Notes: generated by a model not told the origin, from the letters alone. DNA of 64,000 bases from Phytopseudomonas straminea (GCF_900112645.1 NZ_FOMO01000002.1:57593-121592); one strand, 5' to 3'; numbered from the stretch's first letter, positions 38,646 through 49,900 are shown. Translations and numbers: made by a program.

Positions 38646-39889
38646 CAGTCGGCGTACCGACGAAATACCAGCGAACCGTTGGTGCCACCAAACCCGAAGG
38701 AGTTGGACAGCACCACGTCCATCGGCATCTTGCGCGCTTCATGGGGCACGAAGTCCAGGTCGCAGCCTTCGTCCGGCTGGTCCAGGTTGATGGTCGGCGG
38801 CGCGATCTGGTCGCGCAGCGCCAGCACGCTGAAGATCGCCTCCACCGCACCGGCGGCGCCCAGCAGGTGGCCGGTCATGGACTTGGTCGAACTGACCGCC
38901 AGCTTGTGCGCGTGCTCGCCGAACACGGTCTTGATCGCCGCCACTTCCGCCTTGTCGCCGGCCGAGGTGGAGGTGCCGTGGGCGTTGATGTACTGCACCG
39001 CGGAGGGTTCGATACTGGCATCGCGAAGGGCGTTGGCCATGCAGCGCGCCGCGCCAGCGCCATCTTCGGGTGGCGAGGTCATGTGGAAAGCATCGCCGCT
39101 CATGCCGAACCCGATCAGCTCAGCGTAGATGGTCGCGCCGCGGGCCTTGGCATGCTCGAGCTCTTCGAGCACCAGAGCGCCAGCGCCGTCGGACAGTACG
39201 AAGCCGTCACGATCCTTGTCCCACGGACGGCTTGCCTTGGTGGGCTCGTCGTTGCGGGTGGACATCGCCCGCGCTGCGCCGAAGCCACCCAGGCCAAGAC
39301 CGCAGGCGGCCATCTCGGCGCCACCGGCGATCATCACATCCGCCTCGCCGTAGGCGATGTTGCGCGCGGCCATACCGATGCAGTGGGTGCCGGTGGTGCA
39401 CGCCGTGGAGATGGCGTAGTTGGGGCCCTGCAGACCCAGATGGATCGACAGGAAACCGGAAATCATGTTGATGATCGAGCCAGGCACGAAGAACGGCGAA
39501 ATACGTCGCGGGCCCTGCTCATGCAGCGATTTGCAGTTGTTCTCGATGTTGGTCAGGCCGCCGATGCCGGAACCCATGGCCACACCGATACGGTCACGGT
39601 TGGCGTCCGTAACTTCCAGGCCGGAATCGCGGGCGGCCTGGAAGCAGGCGGCCAGGCCGTACTGGATGAACAGGTCGAGCTTGCGCGCCTCTTTGGGCGA
39701 CAGATAGGGCTCGACATCGAAATTCTTCACCGAGCCGCCGATGCGGGTCGAGAAAGCGGAAAGATCCATGTGTTCGATCAGGCCGATACCACTGCGGCCG
39801 GCCAGAATGCCCTGCCAGCTGCTCGGCACATCGTTACCCAGCGGCGACAGCATGCCCATACCGGTAACCACGACGCGTCTACGCGACAC
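38645..39889 (-). CDS. fabF: Beta-ketoacyl-ACP synthase II
   Basis: A 414-aa condensing enzyme elongating acyl-ACP with malonyl-ACP. Cys164 in STACTTGTH is the nucleophile; the two histidines lie in [11 protein letters not shown] and [14 protein letters not shown]. 214 bp downstream of acpP, with a terminator-like hairpin between them. Confidence 0.97.
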   Translation of the reverse strand: MSRRRVVVTGMGMLSPLGNDVPSSWQGILAGRSGIGLIEHMDLSAFSTRIGGSVKNFDVEPYLSPKEARKLDLFIQYGLAACFQAARDSGLEVTDANRDRIGVAMGSGIGGLTNIENNCKSLHEQGPRRISPFFVPGSIINMISGFLSIHLGLQGPNYAISTACTTGTHCIGMAARNIAYGEADVMIAGGAEMAACGLGLGGFGAARAMSTRNDEPTKASRPWDKDRDGFVLSDGAGALVLEELEHAKARGATIYAELIGFGMSGDAFHMTSPPEDGAGAARCMANALRDASIEPSAVQYINAHGTSTSAGDKAEVAAIKTVFGEHAHKLAVSSTKSMTGHLLGAAGAVEAIFSVLALRDQIAPPTINLDQPDEGCDLDFVPHEARKMPMDVVLSNSFGFGGTNGSLVFRRYAD

Positions 39890-40044
39890 AGCAATCTCCT
39901 CTTATCAGGTTTTTCGACGCCACGATGCACCTGGCAAACCGTTGCCCAGGCGTTGATCATCCGGCGATTGGCTCAAGGTAGCCGGTACCCGAGCGAAAAG
40001 ACGCCCAAAGGGCGCTCTTGAAACTTTTACAGCGAACCGTCAAA

Positions 40045-40080
40045 GAAAAGCCGCACGCCTTTGCAGACGTGCGGCTTTTC
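40045..40080 (-). terminator. Terminator/attenuator between acpP and fabF
   Basis: A perfect 13-bp stem GAAAAGCCGCACG/CGTGCGGCTTTTC with a 10-nt loop and T4 at either end, 24 bp past the acpP stop. It would end most acpP transcripts, giving excess acpP mRNA, with some read-through into fabF. Confidence 0.82.
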
Positions 40081-40103
40081 CGATTCGGGAAGCGACGAAC
40101 TGC

Positions 40104-40340
40104 TTACTGAGCGTGAGCAGTAACGTAGTCGATGGCTTCCTGAACAGTGGTGATCTTCTCGGCTTGTTCGTCCGGGATCTCGGTCTCGAATTCTTCCTCG
40201 AGAGCCATCACCAGCTCAACGGTGTCAAGCGAGTCGGCACCCAGGTCTTCAACGAAGGAAGCGCTGTTGGTTACTTCTTCTTCCTTCACGCCCAGTTGCT
40301 CGGCAACGATTTTCTTGACGCGTTCTTCGATGGTGCTCAC
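40104..40340 (-). CDS. acpP: Acyl carrier protein
   Basis: A 78-aa acidic protein; Ser37 in [10 protein letters not shown] receives the 4'-phosphopantetheine arm. It carries growing acyl chains in fatty-acid synthesis. The start is GTG with AGGAG nine bases upstream. It has its own promoter and a terminator directly after it, as fits one of the most abundant proteins in the cell. Confidence 0.98.
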   Translation of the reverse strand: MSTIEERVKKIVAEQLGVKEEEVTNSASFVEDLGADSLDTVELVMALEEEFETEIPDEQAEKITTVQEAIDYVTAHAQ

Positions 40341-40390
40341 GTGTTATCACTCCTATTGGACAAATCCAGCCAGCTGGTTGTGCCGGCAAG

Positions 40391-40418
40391 TGTATAGAAA
40401 GGGTTTTCAGCTTTTCAA
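40391..40418 (-). promoter_or_regulatory. acpP promoter with overlapping inverted repeat
   Basis: On the reverse strand TTGAAA (40418-40413) and TATACA (40396-40391) are 16 bp apart, a good sigma-70 promoter starting near 40384. The -35 lies inside a perfect inverted repeat TTTCAGCTT-TTC-AAGCTGAAA (40405-40425). Confidence 0.7.
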
Positions 40419-40532
40419 GCTGAAAGCCAGCGGCGCCCACGGAAATACGCCAACGATTCGGTGCGCAAACTTACAGCTTTATCACCAAGTTTGCATCGAA
40501 TCGCAGACGTTCGCCGACGGCGCCCCTCGGAT

Positions 40533-41276
40533 TCAGCTCATGTACATCCCGCCGTTCACAGGGATAGTAGCCCCTGTGACGTAAGCTGCACCATCGGAAG
40601 CGAGGAAAGAAACCACGTTGGCGATCTCTTGCGCTTGCCCCAGACGGCCCAGCGGAATCTGTGTCAGCAGCGCTTCACGTTGCGCTTCAGGCAATTCACG
40701 GGTCATGTCGGTATCGATGAAACCCGGTGCCACGGCGTTGACCGTGATCGAGCGCGAGCCCACTTCACGGGCCAGCGCACGGCCAAAACCTTCGAGGCCG
40801 GCCTTGGCGGCTGCATAGTTCACCTGCCCGGCGTTGCCCATGGCACCCACCACCGAACCGATGTTGATGATACGCCCGAAACGGGCCTTGGTCATGCCGC
40901 GCAGCACGGCCTTCGACAGGCGATACAGGCTGTTGAGGTTGGTATCGATCACGTCGTACCACTCTTCGTCCTTCATGCGCAGCATCAGGTTGTCACGGGT
41001 GATGCCGGCGTTGTTGACCAGCACCAGCACCTGACCGAAGTCCTTCTGGATCTTCTCCAGGGTCGCAGCGACGGACTCGTCGTTGCTGACATTGAGCATC
41101 AGGCCGGTGCCTTCGATGCCGTTTTCCTTGAGGGTTGCCGCAATGCGCTCGGCACCCGCCTCGGACGTTGCGGTACCGATGACCACGGCACCCTGACGAC
41201 CCAATTCCAGGGCGATGGCCTGGCCAATACCACGGCTGGCACCAGTGACCAGTGCAACCTTACCTTGCAGACTCAT
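40533..41276 (-). CDS. fabG: 3-oxoacyl-ACP reductase
   Basis: A 247-aa short-chain dehydrogenase that reduces beta-ketoacyl-ACP with NADPH. Cofactor loop TGASRGIG (11-18), NNAG, and catalytic Ser141, Tyr154 and Lys158 (YAAAK). It lies 15 bp after fabD and 192 bp before acpP. Confidence 0.97.
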   Translation of the reverse strand: MSLQGKVALVTGASRGIGQAIALELGRQGAVVIGTATSEAGAERIAATLKENGIEGTGLMLNVSNDESVAATLEKIQKDFGQVLVLVNNAGITRDNLMLRMKDEEWYDVIDTNLNSLYRLSKAVLRGMTKARFGRIINIGSVVGAMGNAGQVNYAAAKAGLEGFGRALAREVGSRSITVNAVAPGFIDTDMTRELPEAQREALLTQIPLGRLGQAQEIANVVSFLASDGAAYVTGATIPVNGGMYMS

Positions 41277-41291
41277 AGCATTCTCCCTTGT

Positions 41292-42242
41292 TCAGGACTG
41301 TACGGCGGCCAGTGCGGCGCGCGCAGCGGCAAAGCTTTCGGGGGTGTCGAGGTTGTGCGTATTGACGCCCTTGACACAACGCTTGTTCAGGCCCGACAGC
41401 ACTTTGCCCGGACCACATTCGACCAGATCGGTAACGCCCTGCTCGCCCAGACGAACGATGGACTCGACCCAACGCACCGGGCTGTACAGCTGAGCCAGCA
41501 GGTCGCGTTTGAGGGTATCCAGGTCGGCTACCACGGCAGCGCTGGCGTTCTGCACCAGCGGGATCTGCGGCGGCTGCCAGGCGATGGCGCTGACCGCCTC
41601 GGCAAAACGCTCGGCGGCTGGGCGCATCAGCTCGCAGTGCGACGGCACGCTGACCGGCAGCGGCAGTGCACGCTTGGCCCCACGGGCCTTGCAGGCCTCG
41701 ACGGCGCGAGCAACGGCAGCAGCGGAGCCGGCGATGACCACCTGCCCAGGCGCGTTGTAGTTCACCGCGCTGACCACATCTCCCTGGGCCGCTTCGGCGC
41801 AGGCCGCCTGCACGTCGGCATCTTCCAGACCAATGATCGCCGCCATGCCGCCATGCCCGGCCGGTACGGCCTGCTGCATCAGTTGGCCACGCAGCTCGAC
41901 CAGCTTGACCGCTTCGGCAAAGCCGACGGCGCCGGAGGCGACCAGCGCGCTGTATTCACCCAGACTGTGCCCGGCGACGAATGCCGGACGCGCGCCACCT
42001 TCGGCCAGCCACAGGCGCCACAGGGCGATGGAGGCGGCGAGGATCGCGGGCTGAGTCTTGTCGGTCTGGTTGAGCTGCTCTTCCGGGCCCTGCTGGGTCA
42101 GTGCCCACAGGTCATAACCCAGGGCGCTCGAAGCTTCGCCGAAGGTATCGAGGATCAGCGCGTGCTCTGCGCCGTGTCTGGCCAACATGGTCAGCGCTTG
42201 CGAGCCCTGACCGGGAAAGACGAATGCGAGGGATGCAGACAT
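41292..42242 (-). CDS. fabD: Malonyl-CoA:ACP transacylase
   Basis: A 316-aa acyltransferase loading malonyl onto ACP. FVFPGQGSQ is the N-terminal signature, Ser93 in GHSLGEYSAL the nucleophile and His in SVPSHCELM the partner. 15 bp before fabG, 99 bp after plsX. Confidence 0.97.
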   Translation of the reverse strand: MSASLAFVFPGQGSQALTMLARHGAEHALILDTFGEASSALGYDLWALTQQGPEEQLNQTDKTQPAILAASIALWRLWLAEGGARPAFVAGHSLGEYSALVASGAVGFAEAVKLVELRGQLMQQAVPAGHGGMAAIIGLEDADVQAACAEAAQGDVVSAVNYNAPGQVVIAGSAAAVARAVEACKARGAKRALPLPVSVPSHCELMRPAAERFAEAVSAIAWQPPQIPLVQNASAAVVADLDTLKRDLLAQLYSPVRWVESIVRLGEQGVTDLVECGPGKVLSGLNKRCVKGVNTHNLDTPESFAAARAALAAVQS

Positions 42243-42341
42243 GGAACGGTTCCCTTAGTGATCTTCTCGTCGAAAAATTTACGCTCGCCTCGGGCAAGCG
42301 TTGAAAAACTGACACCTTGGATGGCTGAGCATCCCGAGCGG

Positions 42342-43358
42342 TCACATATTACGGATCAAGTGCTCGATTCGACCACCCAGTCGCGCCGGTAAATTCTCCT
42401 GCACATCGGTCATGGCCCGGCGAATGGCGCTCTTTATACCATCCGGCCCGGCACTACCGTGGCTCTTCACCACGACGCCCTGCAAGCCCAGAAAACTCGC
42501 GCCGTTATGACGCGCCGGCGCCAGCTCGCCACGTAAGCGGCGCAGCAGCGGCAAGGCCAGAAGCCCGGCGACCCGGCCCAGCAAGCTGCCGCGAAACAGC
42601 GCCTCAAGCCGCGCCACAATCATGGTCACCAGCCCTTCGCTGGACTTGAGCAACGCATTGCCGACGAAACCATCACACACCAGCACGTCAGCCTCGCCGC
42701 CATACAGGCCATCGCCTTCGACGAAGCCTACATAGTTGAGGCCGTCGACACCTTCGAGCAGCGCCGCAGCCTGCTTGACCTGCTGATTGCCCTTGGTCTC
42801 TTCACTGCCCACGTTCAGCAAGCCGACGCGCGGCGCCCTGGCGCCCTGCACCTCGGCCGCCACCGCGCCCATGATCGCGAACTGGCACAACTGCTCAGCC
42901 GTGCAGTCGACGTTGGCCCCCAGATCCAGCAACAGGCACACGCCCTTGCGATTGGGAATGGCAGCGATCATCGCCGGCCGGTCGATGCCCGGCAGGGTTT
43001 TCAACACGTACCGCGACAGCGCCATCAACGCACCGGTATTGCCAGCGCTCACGCAGGCATGGGCCCGCCCGTCACGCACCGCCTCCAGCGCCAAGCGCAT
43101 GGAAGACTCCGGTTTGCCGCGCAGGGCCTGACTGGGGCGCTCGCCCATCTCGATGCTTTCGGCCGCATGCTCGACGCGCAGGCGCGCGCGATCCACACCG
43201 GGAATACCAGCGAGCAGTTCTTCGATCAGAGGAGCTTGGCCAACAAGGACCAGGTGCAGCGAGGGGAATTCGGCCAGACAGGCGACGCTGGCTGGAACAA
43301 TGCAGTGGGGACCGAAGTCCCCACCCATTGCATCAATCGCGATGATCGGAGCGGACAA
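42342..43358 (-). CDS. plsX: Phosphate acyltransferase PlsX
   Basis: A 338-aa peripheral membrane enzyme converting acyl-ACP to acyl-phosphate for phospholipid synthesis. [34 protein letters not shown] and [16 protein letters not shown] are family motifs. Begins three bases after the rpmF stop. Confidence 0.97.
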   Translation of the reverse strand: MSAPIIAIDAMGGDFGPHCIVPASVACLAEFPSLHLVLVGQAPLIEELLAGIPGVDRARLRVEHAAESIEMGERPSQALRGKPESSMRLALEAVRDGRAHACVSAGNTGALMALSRYVLKTLPGIDRPAMIAAIPNRKGVCLLLDLGANVDCTAEQLCQFAIMGAVAAEVQGARAPRVGLLNVGSEETKGNQQVKQAAALLEGVDGLNYVGFVEGDGLYGGEADVLVCDGFVGNALLKSSEGLVTMIVARLEALFRGSLLGRVAGLLALPLLRRLRGELAPARHNGASFLGLQGVVVKSHGSAGPDGIKSAIRRAMTDVQENLPARLGGRIEHLIRNM

Positions 43359-43361
43359 GAT

Positions 43362-43544
43362 TTACTCGTCAGCGCCCTTGTCGATCACTTTGCGACCACG
43401 GTAAACGCCTTCCGGCGATACGTGGTGGCGCAGGTGAACTTCACCAGTGCTCTTCTCAACGGACAGAGCGTTAGCCTCGAGGGCGTCGTGCGAACGACGC
43501 ATGTCACGGGCGGAACGGGATTTTTTGTTCTGCTGAACAGCCAT
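43362..43544 (-). CDS. rpmF: 50S ribosomal protein L32
   Basis: A 60-aa basic ribosomal protein beginning [20 protein letters not shown]. It lacks the zinc cysteines of some L32 paralogues (C- form). It sits between the DUF177 gene and plsX, a widely conserved order. Confidence 0.97.
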   Translation of the reverse strand: MAVQQNKKSRSARDMRRSHDALEANALSVEKSTGEVHLRHHVSPEGVYRGRKVIDKGADE

Positions 43545-43556
43545 ACTAGTTAACTC

Positions 43557-44084
43557 CTAAACGTTTGGGTCACGCTTTAACTGTGCCAATACACTGAACG
43601 GGTTGGACCGCGTCACCTCGTCCTCGCTCGGTTCGGGCTCATCGAGGCCCGCCGGCTGCTGGCAATCTTTCGGGTCATGCATTGGCACGATGGGCAAGGC
43701 GAGCAACAGCTCATCCTCGATCAAGGCCAACAGATCCAGAGGATCCTCACCCATTTCCAGTACGTCATAGCCTTGCGGCACGGACTGGGTATTCGCGCCT
43801 TCCTTCACCACAGCGTAATCACACTCGCTGAGGATCGGTAAGGTGACCTGATCCAGACACCGCTGGCAAACCATCTTGACTTCGACCTCAAGCTGGCTGT
43901 GGATGACCACAGCGTGGCGCTCGTCACGCTCGAAGCTCAGCTTCGCGCGCACGTTGCCGCCATTATCGGCGAGAGGATCGCAGAGCCTCGACAAATCAGC
44001 TAACGGCAATTCACCCTGAAGGGTGGCGCCGCGGTCAGCGAGTTTGCGTGGATCAACGTGAGGTGGAATCGGGCCATTTGACAT
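43557..44084 (-). CDS. YceD/DUF177 family protein (23S rRNA accumulation protein)
   Basis: A 175-aa acidic protein of the DUF177 (YceD) family, linked to 23S rRNA accumulation in E. coli and plants. The conserved core is MVCQRCLDQVTLPI (CxxC) followed by acidic segments. First gene of the rpmF-plsX-fab operon, divergent from maf. Confidence 0.93.
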   Translation of the reverse strand: MSNGPIPPHVDPRKLADRGATLQGELPLADLSRLCDPLADNGGNVRAKLSFERDERHAVVIHSQLEVEVKMVCQRCLDQVTLPILSECDYAVVKEGANTQSVPQGYDVLEMGEDPLDLLALIEDELLLALPIVPMHDPKDCQQPAGLDEPEPSEDEVTRSNPFSVLAQLKRDPNV

Positions 44085-44195
44085 AGGCGCCGCATTCTAT
44101 GGATGCAACCGTGCGCTGTCAAAGGAAATTCCGCCTGTCCAGGCCCTTTGCCGACGACTAGAATCGGCGCTCCGTTTCGCACGAGGTCGATGCCC

Positions 44196-44774
44196 ATGTT
44201 GCCCCTGGTTCTCGCTTCCAGCTCCCCCTATCGCCGCGAGCTGCTGAGCCGCCTGCGCCAGCCCTTCGAATGGGCCGCGCCAAGTATCGACGAGTCGCGC
44301 CGGGATGGCGAGCCCGCCGAAGAGCTGGTGCGCCGCCTGGCCCGGGAAAAGGCCGCGGCATTGGCCGGGCGATTCCCCTGTCACCTGATCATCGGCTCCG
44401 ACCAGGTGGCCGTGCTCGACGGCCAGGTGCTCGGCAAGCCCCACGGCTTCGAGCGCGCCCATGCCCAGCTCAGCGCCGCCAGCGGCAAGAGCGTGACCTT
44501 TCTCACCGGCCTGGCGTTGCTGGACAGCCAGAGTGGTACCTGCCAGGTCGACTGCATTCCTTATACGGTGCATTTCCGCACCCTGGATGCCGAGCAGATC
44601 ACCCGCTATCTGAATGCCGAAGAGCCTTACGACTGCGCCGGCAGCTTCAAGGCCGAAGGTCTGGGCATCAGCCTGTTTCGCCGAACCGAAGGCAGCGACG
44701 TCAACAGCCTGATCGGCCTGCCGCTGATTCGTCTGGTGGAAATGCTCGATGAGGTTGGGGTGAAGGTGCCCTGA
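44196..44774 (+). CDS. Maf-like nucleotide pyrophosphatase (YceF type)
   Basis: A 192-aa Maf-fold pyrophosphatase, closest to E. coli YceF, which hydrolyses 7-methyl-GTP. Motifs LVLASSSPYRRELLSRL, DESRRDGE, IIGSDQV and KAEGLGISLF are conserved. ATG 44196 matches the family start; ATG 44190 two codons earlier is in frame, with GAGG near both. Confidence 0.92.
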   Translation: MLPLVLASSSPYRRELLSRLRQPFEWAAPSIDESRRDGEPAEELVRRLAREKAAALAGRFPCHLIIGSDQVAVLDGQVLGKPHGFERAHAQLSAASGKSVTFLTGLALLDSQSGTCQVDCIPYTVHFRTLDAEQITRYLNAEEPYDCAGSFKAEGLGISLFRRTEGSDVNSLIGLPLIRLVEMLDEVGVKVP

Positions 44775-44835
44775 ATTGATAGCTGCTGGTTGATGGGCTG
44801 CCGCCCATCCTACGACCTGACTCATCTATTTAGTT

Positions 44836-44882
44836 GTGGGAGCGGGCCATGCCCGCGAATCGGGCGCATGGCGCCCTCCCAC
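44836..44882. repeat. Inverted pair of REP sequences
   Basis: GTGGGAGCGGGCCATGCCCG (44836-44855) is mirrored by a unit at 44860-44882 whose reverse complement starts GTGGGAGGGCGCCATGCG. Same GTGGGAG head as the REP pair at 15068, with different stem bases. It sits between the convergent maf and recD genes. Confidence 0.82.
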
Positions 44883-44919
44883 ATTTGATAAATCCGCAGG
44901 ATGGATCGGAGCCAACCCA

Positions 44920-46959
44920 TCAATCAATATATGCATCCCCAACCAACCGCTCCCACAGCCCACTGCGCCTTTCGACTCGCCGCCCGATAGCCGCTTCGAA
45001 AATACCGGCACGGCTCTCGATCAGGCTGAAGCAATCCCGGGCGCGGGTGATGCCGGTGTACACCAGCTCCTTGGTCAGCACCGGGTTGAGGGTATCCGGC
45101 AGCACCAGGGCGCAATGGGCGAATTCAGAGCCCTGGGATTTGTGCACGGTCATGGCGAACACGGTTTCCACCGCGCCCAGGCGGCTGGGCAGGATCGAGC
45201 GCAGCTCGCCCGAACCATCGTTGCGTGGGAACACCACGCGCAGCGCTGAGCGCAATGGGCCACCCGCCTCCAGCGCCGGCTCGGGCAAACGCAGGGCGAT
45301 GCCGATGTCGCCGTTCATCAGGCCCAGGCCATAATCGTTACGGGTGACCAGCACCGGCCGCCCTTCGTACCAGCCATGCTCCTGCTCGATCAGGCCACGC
45401 TGCAGCAACGCACGGGCGATACGCCCGTTGAGCGCCTCGACGCCCCAGGGCCCCTTACGCACCGCACAGAGCAACTGGAAGCGATCGAAGGCCGCCAGCA
45501 CCGCGGCAGTCCAGCCGCTCCAGCGCTCGTCGCCGTCGGTCAAGCCTGGGCGCTGCTCATGCAGCACGTTCAAGTAATCCGCATAGCCCACTGCCCGCCC
45601 CTCACCGCCGGGCAAGCCATCGAGCAGCAGGCGTTCGAAGGCACGATCCTGCTCGCCGGCAAGGCGCAACTGGTGCAGGTCCGCCCCGCCACCTGCCAGC
45701 ACCTCACGGGCCTCCAGGGCTGCACCGCGATTCACCGCCAGGGCCAGGCGGCCGATACCCGAGCCCCCGGCAAAGCGCCGGGAATGGCGGAGCATCACGA
45801 TGTGCTGCGACAACGCCTGCTCGCCCGGCTGCAGCCCTGCTCCCTCGATACGTTCGCCGGTCTGCTGCGCCAACCAGGCGCGGGTGGCCTCGCTGTAGCT
45901 GCCGGCTTCAGCGTCGCGGCACAGATCACCAAGTACCGCCCCCGCCTCCACCGAGGCCAGCTGATCCTTGTCGCCGAGCAGGATCAACCGCGCATGCATC
46001 GGCAGCGCGTCGAGCAGGTTGGCCATCATTTCCAGGTCGATCATCGAGGCTTCGTCGACCACCAGCACATCCAGCGGCAGCGGGTTGGCCGCATGGTGAC
46101 GGAAATGACGGCTGTCCGGACGACTGCCCAGCAGGCGGTGCAGCGTGGTGACGGTATTGGGAATCTGCTCGCGCACCTGCTCGCTGACCGGCAGGGTCGC
46201 CACCTGGGCGCCGATGGACTCGGTCAGCCGCGCCGCCGCCTTGCCGGTAGGCGCGGCCAGGTTCAGGCGCAGCGGCGCACCGCGATCCAGCGCGGCGGCC
46301 TGCAGCAGCGCCAGAAGGCGCACCACGGTGGTGGTCTTGCCGGTACCAGGGCCGCCGGTGATCAGCGTGAAGCGCCCCCGCGCCGCCAGGGCGCAGGCCA
46401 GTTTCTGCCAGTCGGTGAGGCGCTGGCCATCGAGCTGCAATGGCTCGGGGAACAACACGGCCAGGCGCTGAGCGAGACCGGCCGGCGCATCGCCCGCCGC
46501 CTGCAGGCGCTCGCCAATATCCTCGGCGACGCTGCGCTCGTAATCCCAGTAGCGGCGCAAGTATAGGCAGGTGCCGCGCAGCACCAGCGGCGCGACTTCA
46601 TCTTCGGCATCACGCAGCAAGGCGCTGCCGGCACAGGCTGCCAGCCAGGTGCTCGCACTCAGGCCGGCCAGCACCTCGGAGGGCAGCAGGCTGACGCCCT
46701 CGGCGTCCTCGCCTTCCGGTGGCAGCGACAGCGCCGAATCCGGATCGGCCAGGGTGGTCTGCAGGTCGAGGCACACATGGCCCTGGCCCAGTTGATGACT
46801 GGCCAGCGAAGCAGCGAGCAGCAGCAACGGCGGTGCCTGGGGGTCCAGCTCGGCGAAGAAATGCGCCAGGGTTCGGTCCAGTTCGCGCAACCAGCCGCGC
46901 TCGCTCCAGGCGGCCAGCAGCTCGAACAGCGTGTCGCGGTTTTCCAGCATCGGCGTCAT
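44920..46959 (-). CDS. recD: Exodeoxyribonuclease V subunit alpha
   Basis: A 679-aa 5'-3' helicase subunit of RecBCD. Walker A is TGGPGTGKTTTVVRL, Walker B VLVVDEASMIDL, and the C-terminal motif is AMTVHKSQGSEF with VYTGITRAR. Its start overlaps recB by 4 bp. With RecB and RecC it unwinds and resects double-strand breaks and degrades foreign linear DNA. Confidence 0.96.
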   Translation of the reverse strand: MTPMLENRDTLFELLAAWSERGWLRELDRTLAHFFAELDPQAPPLLLLAASLASHQLGQGHVCLDLQTTLADPDSALSLPPEGEDAEGVSLLPSEVLAGLSASTWLAACAGSALLRDAEDEVAPLVLRGTCLYLRRYWDYERSVAEDIGERLQAAGDAPAGLAQRLAVLFPEPLQLDGQRLTDWQKLACALAARGRFTLITGGPGTGKTTTVVRLLALLQAAALDRGAPLRLNLAAPTGKAAARLTESIGAQVATLPVSEQVREQIPNTVTTLHRLLGSRPDSRHFRHHAANPLPLDVLVVDEASMIDLEMMANLLDALPMHARLILLGDKDQLASVEAGAVLGDLCRDAEAGSYSEATRAWLAQQTGERIEGAGLQPGEQALSQHIVMLRHSRRFAGGSGIGRLALAVNRGAALEAREVLAGGGADLHQLRLAGEQDRAFERLLLDGLPGGEGRAVGYADYLNVLHEQRPGLTDGDERWSGWTAAVLAAFDRFQLLCAVRKGPWGVEALNGRIARALLQRGLIEQEHGWYEGRPVLVTRNDYGLGLMNGDIGIALRLPEPALEAGGPLRSALRVVFPRNDGSGELRSILPSRLGAVETVFAMTVHKSQGSEFAHCALVLPDTLNPVLTKELVYTGITRARDCFSLIESRAGIFEAAIGRRVERRSGLWERLVGDAYID

Positions 46960-49900
46960 GCCGGTTCCTCCGCCGGCTCGCCGAGAAACAGCGCGTCCAG
47001 CCTTTCGATCAGCGCCCGCTGCGGGCGCGCCAGGTATTGGCCCGCAGCCGGCGCACGCAGGAACAGGTACAGCGCGCCGCCCATATGGGTGTCGTAGTCA
47101 TAGTCGGTCAGGCGCAGCCGCAGGTGGCGATGCAGGGCCAGCACGTACAGCACGTACTGCAGATCGTAGCGGTGGCTGGCCACGGCAATGTTCATGGCCT
47201 CGGCCGTATAAGCCTGTTCGTCGGCGCCCAGCCAGTTGGACTTGTAGTCGACCACGTAGTAACGCCCCTCATGCTCGAACACCAGGTCGATAAAGCCTTT
47301 GAACATGCCGTTCAAGGTGTCCGGGCTGAGCACAGGTCGCGCCACGGTCGGCATCTCGAAATGGCGCACCAGCGCATCCAGGCGCAGCACGTCGACCCGG
47401 CAGGCCTCGAACCAGAACTCCAGCTCAGCCTGATATTCGCTCAACTGCGCCAGGCTCACCGCGCTTCCATTGCCGAGCGACAGGGGCTGCACCAGCAGGC
47501 CTTGCAGCCACAGCCACAGCGGCTCGATCCAGGTTTCCAGGCCGCGCCGCTGGCAACGCCTCGCCAGGTGCTCACGCAGCACCTCCGGCGCCCCCGCCAT
47601 GGCCGCGAAGCCTTCGGCGGCAGCGATTTCCAGCAGGCCATGGAGAAAGGTGCCGGGGTTGGGCCCGCGGGGAAAGCGATGCAGCCCCTGGGCGGAGACA
47701 GGAATCTGCTCCAGCGCCAGGGCCGGGTCTTCGTCGTCACTGGCGATCTGCACCGCCGAACTGTCCGGCGAGACGTCGTCGTGGCGATCCACTGGGTGGC
47801 GATCCACCGGGTTGCGATCCACTACGGCAGCTTCGCCCTCCTCCATACGCAAGGCGCTGTAGGAAGCGATCCACCAGTGTTCGGCGGCGCGCCGTGCTGG
47901 CGTGCGCCAATGGGGCTCGAAAGCATCTGCATCCTGGGCGCGATAGGCCTGGTCGCTGGCCTCGGGCGCAGGCAACGCCACGCAGCGCGGTGGATCGGCC
48001 AGCGGGCTGAGCCAGTCGATCAGTTGCGCGCTCTGCGCCAGGGGCTGGCCAGCGCCGAGCAGGTAACCCAGGGCGCTCTGGTGCAGGCGCGAGGTCTTGG
48101 CGGTGCCGATCTTCAGGTCGGCGATACCCAGCCAGCAGGCATGCCGCGCCCGGGTCAGCGCCACGTAGAGCAGGCGCAGGTCTTCGCCGAGACGCTCGCG
48201 CTCGGCCTTCTCCAGGCTCTCCTCATCAGGTTTGAGCAGCAGGCGGCGGCGTTCGCCGTCGTGCACCTGCACCGGCTTCTTGTCGTCCAGCGGGCGGAAC
48301 GAACAGATGAAGGGCAGGAACACCAATGGGTATTCCAGGCCCTTGGATTTGTGGATGGTCACCACGCGCACCAGGGCATCGTCGCTTTCCAGGCGCAGCA
48401 CCTGCTCCTCGGCTGCCTGCCCGCGCCCGGCCAGGCAGTCGCCCAGATGACGGATCAGCGCCAGCTCACCGTCCAGCTCGGCGGCGGCCAGCTGCAGCAA
48501 TTCGGCCAGGTGCAGCAGATTGGTCAGAATGCGCTCGCCGTCCGGGCGGCTCATCAGCCGTTGCGGCAGGCCGAAATCCTGCAGCAACTGGCGCAGCATC
48601 GGCAGCACGCCCTGGCGCTGCCAGCGCTGGCGGTAACCACGGAACTGCATGACCCGCGCCTCCCAGAAGCGCTCGTCGAGGTTCAGTTGCTCCAGTTCGG
48701 TAAGGCTCAGGCCAAGGGTCGAGCTGGCCAGCGCCGCACGCAGGGGGCGATCCTGATCGGGCTCGGCGCAGGCACGCAGCCACAGCAGCAGATCGTGGGC
48801 CTCGACCGTGGCGTACACCGAATCCTTGTCGGACAGGTACACGCTGCGCACCCCGCGGGCCGCCAGCTGGCCGCGAATCGCCTGGGCTTCCTTGAAATCG
48901 CGCACCAGCACGGCGATATCGCTGGGGCGCAGGGCCGTCAGTTCGTCGCCGGTGAGAAAACCGGCGCGCTGCTGCTGCCCGAGCACCAGCAGGCGGACGA
49001 TTTCGCTCGCCGCGCTGGCGGCCAGAGCGTCCAGATAACGCCCCTTGGCGACTGCTTCCTCGCTGGGCAGGTGCCAGAGGTTGAGCGCCGGCTGCGCCTG
49101 GCCCTCCACCGTCCAGACTTCCTTGCGGCCCTGAGCGCCGACTGCGATGAACGGCAGGTCGTCACGCAGCAGAAAGGCGCCCTGCCCGCCTTCACGGGTC
49201 TCGGCCCGTTCGAACAAGCCGTTGACCACCGCGACCATGGCCTCGCTGGAGCGGAAGTTGGTGTCCAGGTTGTAGTGCCGCCCGGCCGTGGCCCGGCGGG
49301 CGCGCAAGTAGGTGTGAATGTCCGCACCGCGGAACGAGTAGATGGCCTGCTTGGGGTCGCCGATCATAAACAGGCCGCAGTCGTCGCGGTTGGCCTCGAG
49401 CTGATACAGGGTGTCGAAGATGCGGTACTGCAGCGGGTCGGTGTCCTGGAATTCGTCGATCAGCGCCACCGGGAACTGCTGGCGAATCACCTCGGCCAGA
49501 CGGGGGCCGCTGTCGCCCTGCAGGGCGTCGTCCAGGCGGGTGAGCATGTCGTCAAAGCCCATCTCGGCGCGTTGGCGCTTCTCGCGGTCGAAGCGCTGGC
49601 GAATCCACGCGGCGGCGTGGCGCAGTGCAGCCTCGCCCGGTGCCGGCAAGGCGTCGAGCTCGCCCTTGAGCGTGGCCATGGCCTCCAGCGCAGGATGCAC
49701 AGGCGGCGCACCGACCTTCCAGGCCTCGGCCAGGCCCTCCGGGGTCAGGCGGGTGAAGCCGGTGCCGATATCCAGCAACTCGTCGTCGCTATCGGCCCAG
49801 GCGCGCAGCTTGTCGAGCCAGGGTTTGTAATAGCGCGCCTGCAGCTTGCGGGCATCGACCTGTTTCTCCGCCGCGGCCTGCTCGAGCAGGCCCTGCAAGG

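Noticed and set aside
41292..42242. fabD as part of a polyketide or secondary-metabolite cluster
   Set aside because: The acpP-fabG-fabD-plsX order is the ordinary fatty-acid operon.
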